Shown here: positions 16,430 through 24,565 of the stretch, piece by piece
Numbering within the stretch: the stretch's first letter is position 1
Layout: each line of letters starts with the position of its first letter
Source: Clostridia bacterium
GTDB lineage: Bacteria; Bacillota; Clostridia; Oscillospirales; CAG-272
NCBI GenBank assembly: GCA_017503285.1
Contig: JAFVTH010000025.1
Coordinates: forward strand, 1 to 35,297
Reading direction: 5' to 3'
Length of the DNA stretch: 35,297 nt
Translations under genes and position numbers: made by a program
Notes under the pieces: generated by a model
The model's input: only the letters and a program-made list of their open reading frames with translations
Told to the model about the DNA's origin: nothing
The model's database searches: none

Positions 16430-17492
16430 TTTGAAAAGGGCTTTAGTTGCAATGAGTGGTGGCGTAGACAGCTGCGCCACCGCCATTCTTATAAAAAACG
16501 CAGGCTACGAGGTCTGTGGGGCTACAATGCTGCTGCACAAGGGCGGAGATAGCTGTGTTACCGAAAGAGATATAAACGATGCCGCATCTGCCTGCGAAAA
16601 GCTGAAAATCCCTCACCACGTGGTTGATTTTTCAGAGGATTTTGACAAATTTGTTATTGAGGATTTTATTTCCTCCTACGAAAACGGTGCTACCCCTAAC
16701 CCCTGCATTGAGTGTAATTTCAAGCTAAAGTTTGACAAGCTTTTTTCCTTTGCCGACAGTCTTGGCTGTGACATAGTTGCCACAGGACACTATGCAAGAA
16801 TTGAGTACAGTGAAAAATACGGCAGGCTTGTTTTGAAAAAAGCTCTTGATTTGTCAAAGGACCAAAGCTATGTGCTTTATCGCATATCTCAAAAAAACCT
16901 TGAAAGGACACTTTTCCCTCTTGGTAATGTTACCTCAAAAACGGAAACAAGAGAAATTGTAGCAAGTGCCGATCTTTCCCTTGGTGCAAAAAAGGAAAGC
17001 CAGGATATTTGCTTTGTGCCTGACGGAGATTATGCTAGGTTTATAGAGGACTACACAAAAAAGTCCTACCCTGTGGGTGATTTTGTAACCACAGACGGAA
17101 AATTTCTTGGCAAGCACAAGGGCATTATAAGATATACAATCGGTCAAAGGAAGGGGCTTGGACTTGCCCTTGACCACTCTATGTATGTTGTGGAAAAGGA
17201 CCTTGACACAAATCAGGTTGTAATTGGAGATACCCCCGACCTTATGTCAAGGGAGCTTTATGCAGACAATGTAAATTTGCTTGCCGTTGACGATATAGAA
17301 TCCCCCCTCAAGCTAAAGGCAAAAATCCGCTACAAGCAAGAGGAAAAGGATGCTACTGTTACACTAGAAAACGGTCTTTTGCACATTATTTTTGATGAGC
17401 CACAAAGGGCAATCTGCAAAGGGCAAAGCGTTGTGCTGTATGACGGCGATATTGTTGTGGGCGGCGGAAAAATCTGCCGTGTGATAAAATAG
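16419..17492 (+). CDS. mnmA: tRNA-specific 2-thiouridylase
   Basis: 357 residues from ATG 16419. It activates and thiolates U34 of tRNA-Lys/Glu/Gln. The PP-loop SGGVDS (13-18), NPCIEC with the catalytic cysteine C96, SKDQSYVLY, SQDICFV with the second cysteine C198, and GQRKGLGLA are all present, and the C-terminal beta-barrel is complete. The frame is open six codons further up, but the ATG at 16419 has AAGGGAAG before it and starts the typical 'RALVAMSGG' segment. It begins inside the rhamnosidase gene, so a housekeeping tRNA gene here rides on a sugar-hydrolase transcript unless it has an internal promoter that I could not see. Confidence 0.94.
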   Translation: MCSDLKRALVAMSGGVDSCATAILIKNAGYEVCGATMLLHKGGDSCVTERDINDAASACEKLKIPHHVVDFSEDFDKFVIEDFISSYENGATPNPCIECNFKLKFDKLFSFADSLGCDIVATGHYARIEYSEKYGRLVLKKALDLSKDQSYVLYRISQKNLERTLFPLGNVTSKTETREIVASADLSLGAKKESQDICFVPDGDYARFIEDYTKKSYPVGDFVTTDGKFLGKHKGIIRYTIGQRKGLGLALDHSMYVVEKDLDTNQVVIGDTPDLMSRELYADNVNLLAVDDIESPLKLKAKIRYKQEEKDATVTLENGLLHIIFDEPQRAICKGQSVVLYDGDIVVGGGKICRVIK

Positions 17493-17534
17493 ATTATCGA
17501 CACAGGGTCAGCTATTTTGCAAAAATCATATTTG

Positions 17535-17566
17535 AAAAGAGGCGCTTTTGCCTCTTTTCTTTTTTG
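17535..17566 (+). terminator. Terminator after mnmA
   Basis: AAAAGAGGC (17535-17543) pairs with GCCTCTTTT (17550-17558) and is followed by CTTTTTT. The flanking AGGGTCA (17504-17510) and TGACCCT (17565-17571) could pair outside this hairpin. Confidence 0.85.
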
Positions 17567-17594
17567 ACCCTACACTTATTTTTAATATTATATC

Positions 17595-17623
17595 TTGAAA
17601 ATAAAGGGCTTTTGTGCTACAAT
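17595..17623 (+). promoter_or_regulatory. Promoter of the topoisomerase gene
   Basis: TTGAAA (17595-17600), 17 bp, TACAAT (17618-17623) with TGC before the -10. It lies 35 bp upstream of the chosen ATG, which supports that start. Confidence 0.78.
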
Positions 17624-17657
17624 GATTTCGTATCGACTAAAAAAGGAGGGTATACCT

Positions 17658-19766
17658 ATGCAGCTTATTATAGCAGAAAAGCCATCTCTTGCAAGAAACA
17701 TTATCCAAGGCATTGCAAGGCTACAAAAGGATGAGATGAAAAAGCGCGACGGATATTTTGAGGGTGGCAACTATGTTGTTACCTGGGTTTTCGGTCACCT
17801 TTTTTCCTTGGCTGACATTGAGGATTATTCCCCTTCTAAGTCCGGCAGGTGGGAGATGGACAACCTACCCTGCTTCCCCTCTGAATTTAAGTTTAGTCTA
17901 AAGACTAACCAAAACAAAGAGGTTGACCCCGGTGTTAAAAAGCAATTTAACACAATCAAGTATCTTTGCAACAGGAAGGATATTGACACAATAGTAAACG
18001 CAGGCGACTCCGACCGTGAGGGTGAAATTATCGTCCGCCTTTGCGTAAGATATGCTCTTGAGGGGCAAAAGCGCTTTGTCCGTCTTTGGCTCCCGGACCA
18101 GACACCGGAAACCATTTCCCAGGGGCTTACCGAGATGAAGGACGAAAGCGAGTATGAATCCTTGGCTAACGAGGGCTTTGCAAGGACATATATTGACTGG
18201 CTTTACGGTGTTAACCTAACGCGCTTTGCAACGCTTAAAACAGGCAAGCTTTTGCGTGTTGGCAGAGTTATCGTGCCTATTGTTAAGGCTATTTACGACA
18301 GGGACTTGGCAATCCGAAATTTCGTCCCTGAAAAATATTTTGTTATTACCTCTCACGAGAAAACAAACGAGGAGTTTGTTGACCTTACCTCAAAGAGCAG
18401 GTTTACAAAGGACGAGCAACAGAAGGCTCTTGACGAGTGTGCGAAATACAACAGCGAGCAGGCTGTTGTTACCTCGGTAAAGACCAAGAAGGACACCCTT
18501 TCCCCACCTAAGCTTTTCTCCCTTTCCAAGCTGCAAAGCTACCTTGGAAAGAAGTACAAGATGTCAATGGACGACTCCCTTTCCACAGTGCAGAAGCTTT
18601 ACGAGGACGGCTATGTTACCTACCCACGTACAAACTCAGAATATCTTGCAACCGCCGAGCAGGGAAAGATGAAGTCTATTATTGCAGGCGTTGCCAAAAT
18701 GGGCTACCCCGTTCAGTTCAAGTTCTCAAAGGCTATTTTTGACGACTCAAAGATTGAGTCCCACTCTGCTCTTACCCCGACCTACAAAATTCCCGACCCA
18801 AAAGCACTTAACGAAAGGGAAAAGCAGGTTTATTCAACAATTTTAAGGCGCTTTGTGGCTGTTTTCTGCTCCGAGGATTGCCTTATTGAAAAAAGCGAGA
18901 TAAAAATCAACGTTGGCAAGCTTGAGGAATTTGTGCTTAAGGGCACGGTTATCACCCAGCCGGGCTGGACCAAGTTTGACGACTACACGCCTAAGGACAA
19001 AATCCTGCCTAAGCTAAACAAGGGCGATATTGTAAATATCGACTTTAAGCCGCAGGAAAAAGAGACAACTCCACCTAAGCACTACACCATCGAAACCTTA
19101 AACAACTACCTTAAAAATCCCTTTAAGGAGGATAAGGCAAACGCCGACGAAAGCGACGACGAGGATTATAAGGCTATTTTCGAGGGCTTGGAGCTTGGTA
19201 CGGAGGCAACGAGAACAGGCATCATAGAAAACGCGTGCAAGAGCGCATATATTATGCTGAAAAAGGATACCTACCACATTTTGCCAGACGGCGAGTATCT
19301 TATTGAGGCACTTTCTCAGCTTGGCATTTCAATGGACAAGTACAAAACCTCTGAAATGGGTCAGGCACTGAAAAAGGTTTTCCGCGGGGAGTTTACAATT
19401 GACCACAGCGTTGGGCTTGCCGAAAAGGAAATCAAGGATGTTTTTGAAAGGTCCAAGGACCTTTCTCCCGAGCTTGACACAAATATCGGTCTTTTTGGCG
19501 AGGTTGTTGGAAAATGCCCGCTTTGTGATTCCGATGTTGTTAGAACCAAGTTCGGCTATGGCTGCTCCGGCTACAAGGAAAAGGGCTGTAAATTCTCTAT
19601 TAACAAAACTATTTGCCAAAGGGTTATTTCAGTTTCAAATGTAAAAATGCTTCTTGCAACCGGCAAAACAAGCAAAATCCAAGGCTTTGTTTCTAAAAAT
19701 AAAAAGACCTTTGACGCAGTTCTTAAGCTTGAGGACGGCAAGGTTGTCTTTGACTTTAGCAATTAA
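17658..19766 (+). CDS. topB: DNA topoisomerase III (type IA)
   Basis: 702 residues. TOPRIM domain at the N terminus (IIAEKPSLARNI with E8, and GDSDREGEIIVRL with the DxDxE metal site at about 117-121), active-site Tyr Y322 in GYVTYPRTNSEYL, and a C-terminal zinc ribbon (CPLCDSDVV...GYGCSGYKEKGC). The order and length fit bacterial TopB-like enzymes, which cut one strand to decatenate and relax DNA. The long frame reaches back to 17595, but the ATG at 17658 has AGGAGGG upstream and a promoter before it, and its product begins with the family-typical MQLIIAEKPS. No obvious terminator follows; the next gene starts 113 nt later after a structured leader. Confidence 0.92.
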   Translation: MQLIIAEKPSLARNIIQGIARLQKDEMKKRDGYFEGGNYVVTWVFGHLFSLADIEDYSPSKSGRWEMDNLPCFPSEFKFSLKTNQNKEVDPGVKKQFNTIKYLCNRKDIDTIVNAGDSDREGEIIVRLCVRYALEGQKRFVRLWLPDQTPETISQGLTEMKDESEYESLANEGFARTYIDWLYGVNLTRFATLKTGKLLRVGRVIVPIVKAIYDRDLAIRNFVPEKYFVITSHEKTNEEFVDLTSKSRFTKDEQQKALDECAKYNSEQAVVTSVKTKKDTLSPPKLFSLSKLQSYLGKKYKMSMDDSLSTVQKLYEDGYVTYPRTNSEYLATAEQGKMKSIIAGVAKMGYPVQFKFSKAIFDDSKIESHSALTPTYKIPDPKALNEREKQVYSTILRRFVAVFCSEDCLIEKSEIKINVGKLEEFVLKGTVITQPGWTKFDDYTPKDKILPKLNKGDIVNIDFKPQEKETTPPKHYTIETLNNYLKNPFKEDKANADESDDEDYKAIFEGLELGTEATRTGIIENACKSAYIMLKKDTYHILPDGEYLIEALSQLGISMDKYKTSEMGQALKKVFRGEFTIDHSVGLAEKEIKDVFERSKDLSPELDTNIGLFGEVVGKCPLCDSDVVRTKFGYGCSGYKEKGCKFSINKTICQRVISVSNVKMLLATGKTSKIQGFVSKNKKTFDAVLKLEDGKVVFDFSN

Positions 19767-19810
19767 AGGCAATTAAATCACAGCAAATAAACAATTCACA
19801 AAATTTTAAC

Positions 19811-19866
19811 GCAGGCACAAGGCTCTTGGCTCGCACCAAAGCAAGTGTTGCCGAGTAACAGCCTGC
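19811..19866 (+). promoter_or_regulatory. Nested hairpin leader before the dCMP deaminase gene
   Basis: GCAGGC (19811-19816) pairs with GCCTGC (19861-19866). Inside, CTC/GAG (19823-19825 with 19853-19855), GGC/GCC (19828-19830 with 19850-19852) and CAC/GTG (19834-19836 with 19845-19847) can stack with small bulges. The outer stem ends one base before the AAGGAG ribosome site (19868-19873). No U tract follows, so it is not a simple terminator. I do not recognise a known riboswitch. It may control translation or mark an RNA processing site. Confidence 0.45.
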
Positions 19867-19879
19867 TAAGGAGTTTATT

Positions 19880-20368
19880 ATGGAAAGAGTTTCTAAGCAC
19901 AACTACTATCTTGATATTGCTGAAACAGTATCAGAAAGAAGCACATGTATAAGACGCAGATTCGGCGCTATCGTTGTAAAGAATGATACTATTGTATCAA
20001 CAGGCTATAACGGCGCTCCCCGTGGCAGAAAAAACTGTAACGAGCTTGGCTCTTGTCAAAGAGATAAGCTTGGCATACCTAAGGGCGAAAGATATGAGCT
20101 TTGCAGAAGCGTGCACGCAGAGGCAAACGCAATTATTGCCGCATCTCGTGAGCAGATGCTTGGTGCTACCCTTTATATGTGCTGCACCGACCCACAAACA
20201 GGGGAAATTATCGGTGGTATGAATAGCTGTATGATGTGCAAGCGTCAAATTATTAACGCAGGCATTGAAAGGGTTATTATAAGAAACACAAAGACAGATT
20301 ACACCATCGTTGATGTAAACGACTGGATTTCCAACGACGATAGTCTATCCGGCAAGTTCGGCTACTGA
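19880..20368 (+). CDS. dCMP deaminase family protein
   Basis: 162 residues. Zinc-dependent cytidine-deaminase fold: H79-A-E81 (the proton shuttle glutamate) and C117-x2-C120 (NSCMMCKRQI) bind the catalytic zinc; additional cysteines and a His in the CNELGSCQRDKLGIPKG insert are typical of the ComEB/dCMP deaminase branch, where they form a second zinc site. It would turn dCMP into dUMP for dTMP synthesis. A ComEB-like label is possible but competence genes are absent nearby. First gene of a five-gene run; the start has AAGGAG nine bases upstream. Confidence 0.9.
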   Translation: MERVSKHNYYLDIAETVSERSTCIRRRFGAIVVKNDTIVSTGYNGAPRGRKNCNELGSCQRDKLGIPKGERYELCRSVHAEANAIIAASREQMLGATLYMCCTDPQTGEIIGGMNSCMMCKRQIINAGIERVIIRNTKTDYTIVDVNDWISNDDSLSGKFGY

Positions 20369-20369
20369 T

Positions 20370-20807
20370 ATGGGTGTTATAATTGAGCCGCTTTCTAGGG
20401 ATTTTGTCGACCCTGTGGCTGAAATAGAGGCAGAATGCTTCTCTGTGCCCTTTACAAAAAAGGACATTTCGGAATATTTGGAAAACGGTCTTTGGCGCTT
20501 TTTTGTAGCAAGGGAAAGTGGCACCGTTCTTGGCTACATTAGCTTTAGGATTGTGTTTGATGAGTGCCATATTTGTAACGTTGCCACAGCCCCTAAGGCA
20601 AGGCGACGTGGTGTTGGCTCCTTACTTGTTTCCCACCTTATTTCCTATGCCAAGGAGCAGGGGGCTATCAAGTTTTTTCTTGAGGTAAGAGAGTCAAATT
20701 TGGCAGCTATCAAGCTTTATGAAAAATTTGGCTTTGTAAGGGTTGGGGTTTCCAAGAACCACTACACAATGCCAAGAGAAAACGCAATTTTAATGAATTT
20801 AGAGTGA
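20370..20807 (+). CDS. rimI: Ribosomal-protein-alanine N-acetyltransferase-like GNAT protein
   Basis: 145 residues, one GNAT domain. The acetyl-CoA site ATAPKARRRGVGSLL (72-86) and the following EVRESNLAAIKLYEKFGFVRVGVSKNHY are typical of RimI, which acetylates the N terminus of ribosomal protein S18. Its place directly before tsaD supports the call, as rimI and tsaD are neighbours in many Bacillota. The ATG lies one base after the stop of the deaminase gene and has no clear Shine-Dalgarno, so translation is probably coupled to that gene. Confidence 0.88.
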   Translation: MGVIIEPLSRDFVDPVAEIEAECFSVPFTKKDISEYLENGLWRFFVARESGTVLGYISFRIVFDECHICNVATAPKARRRGVGSLLVSHLISYAKEQGAIKFFLEVRESNLAAIKLYEKFGFVRVGVSKNHYTMPRENAILMNLE

Positions 20808-20816
20808 GGTTTTAGG

Positions 20817-21818
20817 ATGTTTGTTTTAGCCTTTGAGTCCTCTTGTGATGAAACAGCCTGCGCTGTTTTGGAGATGAGCAAGGACCAGCGCACGATAAAA
20901 TCAAATATTGTGGCATCCCAGGTGGACATACACGCGCTTTATGGCGGTGTTGTGCCTGAAATTGCCAGCCGTGCCCATATCGAGGCTATTTCAAAAATTA
21001 CCTACGAGGCACTTGATACAGCAGGCATTACTCTTAAGGATATTGACCTTATTGCAGTAACCCAGGGCCCCGGTCTTATCGGCGCGCTTTTAGTTGCTGT
21101 AAACTTTGCAAAATCACTTGCCTTTGCAAACAATATCCCCCTTGTTCCTGTTGACCACATTAAGGGTCACGTGGCTGCAAACTATCTTACGCACAAGGAC
21201 CTTGAGCCACCGTTTTTAGCCCTTGTGGTTTCCGGTGGTCATACATCCTTTTTTGATGTAAAATCATACACGTCCCTTGAGGAAATTGCCTCTACGCGTG
21301 ATGATGCCGTAGGCGAATGCTTTGATAAAATCGGTCGAGTTATGGGGCTTTGCTACCCCGGTGGCGCCGCTATGGATAAGCTTGCCTGCTTAGGCAACAA
21401 GGACGCAATTACCTTCCCCTCCCCTGCAATTTCCAAGGACACGCTGGACTTTTCCTTCAGCGGTCTTAAAACGGCTGTTGTTAACTATCTGAACACAAAA
21501 AATCAAAAGGGCGAGGAGATTTGCCGCGAGGATGTTTCCGCATCCGCAACCAAGTCTATTGTTGAGGCTGTAAAGGACAAGGTTGCTATGGCAATAAGGC
21601 AAACCGGCTACAAGAAAATTGTGCTTGCCGGCGGTGTTAGCGCAAACTCCCACATAAGAAAGGGCATTTCGGAGGTTTGCGCAAAAATGGGCGCAGAGTT
21701 TTATGCGCCGGAGCTTTTTCTCTGTGGCGACAATGCCGCAATGATTGGCGCACAGGGCTATTATGAGTATTTAGAGGGTGCTGTGGCAGACGAGTGTCTG
21801 AACGCATACCCAAGCTGA
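20817..21818 (+). CDS. tsaD: tRNA N6-threonylcarbamoyladenosine transferase
   Basis: 333 residues, ASKHA fold. AFESSCDETACAVL at the N terminus, QGPGLIGALLVAVNFAKSLA, the iron-binding pair H114/H118 in VDHIKGHVAA, ALVVSGGHTSF, and CGDNAAMIGAQGYY with the third metal ligand near the C terminus. It transfers threonylcarbamoyl to A37 of ANN-decoding tRNAs together with TsaB and TsaE. Those partners are not in this window. The gene follows rimI by 9 nt. Confidence 0.96.
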   Translation: MFVLAFESSCDETACAVLEMSKDQRTIKSNIVASQVDIHALYGGVVPEIASRAHIEAISKITYEALDTAGITLKDIDLIAVTQGPGLIGALLVAVNFAKSLAFANNIPLVPVDHIKGHVAANYLTHKDLEPPFLALVVSGGHTSFFDVKSYTSLEEIASTRDDAVGECFDKIGRVMGLCYPGGAAMDKLACLGNKDAITFPSPAISKDTLDFSFSGLKTAVVNYLNTKNQKGEEICREDVSASATKSIVEAVKDKVAMAIRQTGYKKIVLAGGVSANSHIRKGISEVCAKMGAEFYAPELFLCGDNAAMIGAQGYYEYLEGAVADECLNAYPS

Positions 21819-21834
21819 CTTTTACGAGGTAGAA

Positions 21835-22785
21835 ATGAAAATTGAAATAAAATACGGTGGTGGAATACTAAACCTGCCTGCCTCTGTGGCTGAGCATGCA
21901 CGCTCTGCTGATGAAAATCAGCTTAAGGTTTTGCTTTCCATCTTTAATTACTTAGGCTTTTTGTCGAATTTTGACGCTTGCTTGGAAAAAATAGCGGGCG
22001 ATTTAGAGCTTGATATAAGAGAAATTAACAGCGCGCTTGCCTTTTGGGCAGAAAAGGGCGTTTTATCCGTTGAGGGTCTTGATGCGGGGGCTGTTATAGC
22101 AAGCCAAATTGACACCTGCGAAAAAAATGCTATGCCAACATATACAGGCAAGCAAATTGCAAGCTTTATCGAGGAAAACAAGGAGATTGAAACACTTTTT
22201 AACAGCTGTCAGGCTGTGCTTGATAAGTCCTTCAATACTCCCGACTATAATAATGTAATCTATCTAAAGAGCTTTTACTCCTTTAGTGATGAATATATTT
22301 TGATGCTTCTTGAGCATTGTAAGGAATGTGACAAGGCAAGCTGGGCTTACATAAGAAAAACTGCGAAAAATCTTTATGACGAGGGTATTGACACCTACGA
22401 CAAGCTGGAAAGCCACTTTGCGGCTCGCAGAAACAAGCGCTCCCTTGAATATAAAATAAGAAGGCTTTTTGGCATTGGCGAGCGTGAGTTTATTAAGCGC
22501 GAAAGAGAGATTTTTGAGGGCTGGATAAATGCCAAGATTAGCTTTGAGCTGATTGAAAAGGCATACGAGGTTACTGTTGCCAACACGTCAAAGGCCTCCC
22601 CCTCTTATACTGCCAAGGTTATTGAAAATTGGCTTTCAAGCGGAATAAAGACTGCTGAGGATGCAGAAAAGGCCATGCAGGCTTACAAGGACAAGAACTC
22701 CGTGTCCGGTCCAAGCGCAGATGACCTGTTTGAGGCAGCTATACTGCGCTCTCAAGAGGAATTTAAGAAAGGAAATAAAAAATGA
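21835..22785 (+). CDS. DnaD-domain replication initiation protein
   Basis: 316 residues. The N-terminal part (1-90) resembles the DnaD winged helix that judges replication state; residues about 135-215 contain a DnaD/DnaB C-terminal type segment (DYNNVIYLKSFYSFSDEYILMLLEHCKECDKASWAYIRKTAKNLYDEGIDTYDKLESHF), with a second related stretch near 240-290. This is the usual clostridial double-DnaD layout. It should act with the loader encoded directly downstream, which it overlaps by 4 bp (ATGA). Confidence 0.85.
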   Translation: MKIEIKYGGGILNLPASVAEHARSADENQLKVLLSIFNYLGFLSNFDACLEKIAGDLELDIREINSALAFWAEKGVLSVEGLDAGAVIASQIDTCEKNAMPTYTGKQIASFIEENKEIETLFNSCQAVLDKSFNTPDYNNVIYLKSFYSFSDEYILMLLEHCKECDKASWAYIRKTAKNLYDEGIDTYDKLESHFAARRNKRSLEYKIRRLFGIGEREFIKREREIFEGWINAKISFELIEKAYEVTVANTSKASPSYTAKVIENWLSSGIKTAEDAEKAMQAYKDKNSVSGPSADDLFEAAILRSQEEFKKGNKK

Positions 22786-23753
22786 GCTTTCTCCGTAAAA
22801 ATGTTATAGCCGTTCATGATGATTTTGAAAATCGACGCAGGCTTAATGAAAGTGAAAGAAGCGTACGCTTAATGACGGCTTACGATAAAATACCCGAGCT
22901 TATTTCCATAGATGCTCAGCTTTCCAAAACCGGCTCTGAAATTATGGCTGTGGCTATGCAGGGCAAGGACGGACTTAATGAGCGTCTTAATCAGGTAAAG
23001 GAAAAGAATCTGGCGCTACAGGAAAAGCGTTGCGCCTTGCTTGTGGCAAACGGATTTCCTTCTAATTATACAGATATTGTATATCGCTGTGAGCTTTGCT
23101 GTGACTATGGCTTTGTTGACGGTAAAATGTGCAAATGCTACAGGTCTGCTCTTATAGAAAAGCAAATTGAAAGCTCCGGAATCGGTAATTTAATAAAAAC
23201 ACAGAGCTTTGACACATTTAACCTTGATTTTTATGAAAACAAGGATGAAATGAAGGAGCTTGTAAATTACTTAAAGAACCATTACATACCAAGCTTTGAG
23301 GGCGGCGTGCCTAATCTTCTTTTTGCCGGTGGCACGGGTCTTGGAAAAACGCACCTTACCACCTCTGTGGCAAGGGCGCTTATCGAAAAGGGCTACAATG
23401 TGGTTTATGAAACTGCGCAAAACATCTTCTCCGATTTTGATAAGGACCGCTTCAGAGATCGCTTTGATGAAAACGCAGAAATTTTGGGCGACAAGTATTT
23501 AGAGGCTGACCTGCTCATTATCGACGACCTTGGTGTTGAGATGGTTTCCGGCTTTACAAAGGCTTGCCTTTACAATATTATTAATACAAGAACAAACAAA
23601 AATCTTCCTATCATTGCAAGCACAAACCTAACAGGTGCAGAGATAGAAAGGCTTTACGACCAAAGAATAAAAAGCCGTCTTTTCGGAGATTTTTCAATCA
23701 AAAGATTTGTGGGGCAGGATGCCAGAACCACAGCAAAAAAGGGTCGTAAATAA
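22782..23753 (+). CDS. DnaC/DnaI-like helicase loader ATPase
   Basis: 323 residues. A helical N-terminal region (1-95) leads to a Cys cluster (YRCELCCDYGFVDGKMCKC, cysteines 103-119), a zinc-binding feature of DnaI-like proteins, then an AAA+ domain with Walker A GGTGLGKT (183-190), Walker B LLIIDD (244-249), a sensor-1 type IIASTNLT segment and a terminal arginine-finger helix RIKSRLFG. It would load the replicative helicase. The coupled DnaD-like gene supports this over the IstB transposition-helper family. Confidence 0.9.
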   Translation: MSFLRKNVIAVHDDFENRRRLNESERSVRLMTAYDKIPELISIDAQLSKTGSEIMAVAMQGKDGLNERLNQVKEKNLALQEKRCALLVANGFPSNYTDIVYRCELCCDYGFVDGKMCKCYRSALIEKQIESSGIGNLIKTQSFDTFNLDFYENKDEMKELVNYLKNHYIPSFEGGVPNLLFAGGTGLGKTHLTTSVARALIEKGYNVVYETAQNIFSDFDKDRFRDRFDENAEILGDKYLEADLLIIDDLGVEMVSGFTKACLYNIINTRTNKNLPIIASTNLTGAEIERLYDQRIKSRLFGDFSIKRFVGQDARTTAKKGRK

Positions 23754-23778
23754 ATTTCATTATTTTTTCAAAAAGCTA

Positions 23779-23807
23779 TTGACAAGGCTTATTTAGTGTG
23801 CTATAAT
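23779..23807 (+). promoter_or_regulatory. Promoter of rplJ-rplL
   Basis: TTGACA (23779-23784), 17 bp, TATAAT (23802-23807): both hexamers match consensus exactly, with TGC before the -10. It is the strongest promoter of the window, as expected for ribosomal protein genes. Confidence 0.92.
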
Positions 23808-23813
23808 GTCAAG

Positions 23814-23960
23814 GCTAATCCAAAGACAGCAGGTTACAGTAATTGCGTATGCTCCCTGCCGAGGAAAGACTTAATAACCTTAATAATTAAATCTTTTTTC
23901 GGTATGGATATTTTGCGTCTTTACTCGGGAAAAGATTTTTTCTTTTGCTGTCGGAAATAA
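23814..23960 (+). ncRNA. Ribosomal protein L10 leader
   Basis: The 5' untranslated region has the typical L10-leader layout: GACAGCA (23825-23831) can pair with TGCTGTC (23946-23952) across the leader, GCAGG (23829-23833) with CCTGC (23855-23859), followed by GCCGAGGAAAGACTTAATAA. Downstream, AAATCTTTT (23889-23897) pairs with AAAAGATTT (23930-23938) and runs into a T tract, an attenuator-type terminator. The outer stem competes with it, so bound L10-L12 complex would favour termination (established for this leader class). Confidence 0.85.
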
Positions 23961-23976
23961 CTAAGGAGGTTGTTTT

Positions 23977-24489
23977 ATGCCAAGCAATTCAGTTCTTGAA
24001 CAGAAGAAGGCCGTTGTTGCCGAGCTCGTTGAAAAGATGAAGAGAGCTCAGTCCGGTGTTCTTGTTCAATACCAGGGTATCACTGTTGAAAATGATACAA
24101 AGATGCGTGCTGCTTTCAGAAAAGCAGGTGTTGACTACATGGATGTAAAGAACACACTCATTGGTCGTGCTTGTGACGAAGTAGGTTACGACGCTATGAA
24201 GGAAAATCTTAACGGTATGAGCGCTATCGCTTTCGGTTATGATGATCCAATTGCTCCAGCGAAAATCGCTAAGGAATATGCTGATAAGGTTAGCACCTTT
24301 GAAATTAAAGCAGGTTTCCTTGACAACGCAGTTGTAGATGCAGACGCTATTAAGGCTCTTGCTGAAATCCCATCAAGAGAGGTTCTCCTCGCAAGATTCT
24401 TGGGAAGCATCCAAGGTCCTATATCCGGCTTTGCTCGTGCTATTCAGGCTGTTATTGACAGCAAGGGTGGCGAGGCTGCTGCTGAATAA
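23977..24489 (+). CDS. rplJ: 50S ribosomal protein L10
   Basis: 170 residues. The product carries VLEQKKAVVAELVEKMKRAQSGVLVQYQGITV at the N terminus, the internal FRKAGVDYMDVKNTLIGRA segment, and a C-terminal helix that docks L7/L12 dimers (VLLARFLGSIQGPISGFARAIQAVID). Length is normal. A strong AAGGAGG site precedes the ATG. Expression is controlled by the L10 leader upstream. Confidence 0.97.
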   Translation: MPSNSVLEQKKAVVAELVEKMKRAQSGVLVQYQGITVENDTKMRAAFRKAGVDYMDVKNTLIGRACDEVGYDAMKENLNGMSAIAFGYDDPIAPAKIAKEYADKVSTFEIKAGFLDNAVVDADAIKALAEIPSREVLLARFLGSIQGPISGFARAIQAVIDSKGGEAAAE

Positions 24490-24565
24490 GGCTTCATACA
24501 TTGCCTAATAAATGTATAAAAATTAAGAAAATTTATTAATTCAAATTTACGGAGGATTATTTATC

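Noticed and set aside
19880-20368. Alternative call as competence protein ComEB or a phage-defence dCTP/dCMP deaminase
   Set aside because: No competence or defence genes lie nearby; size and single domain fit an ordinary dCMP deaminase.
22782-23753. Alternative call as IstB, helper of an IS21 transposon
   Set aside because: There is no IstA transposase next to it, and the zinc-type Cys cluster and the coupled DnaD gene fit a replication loader.
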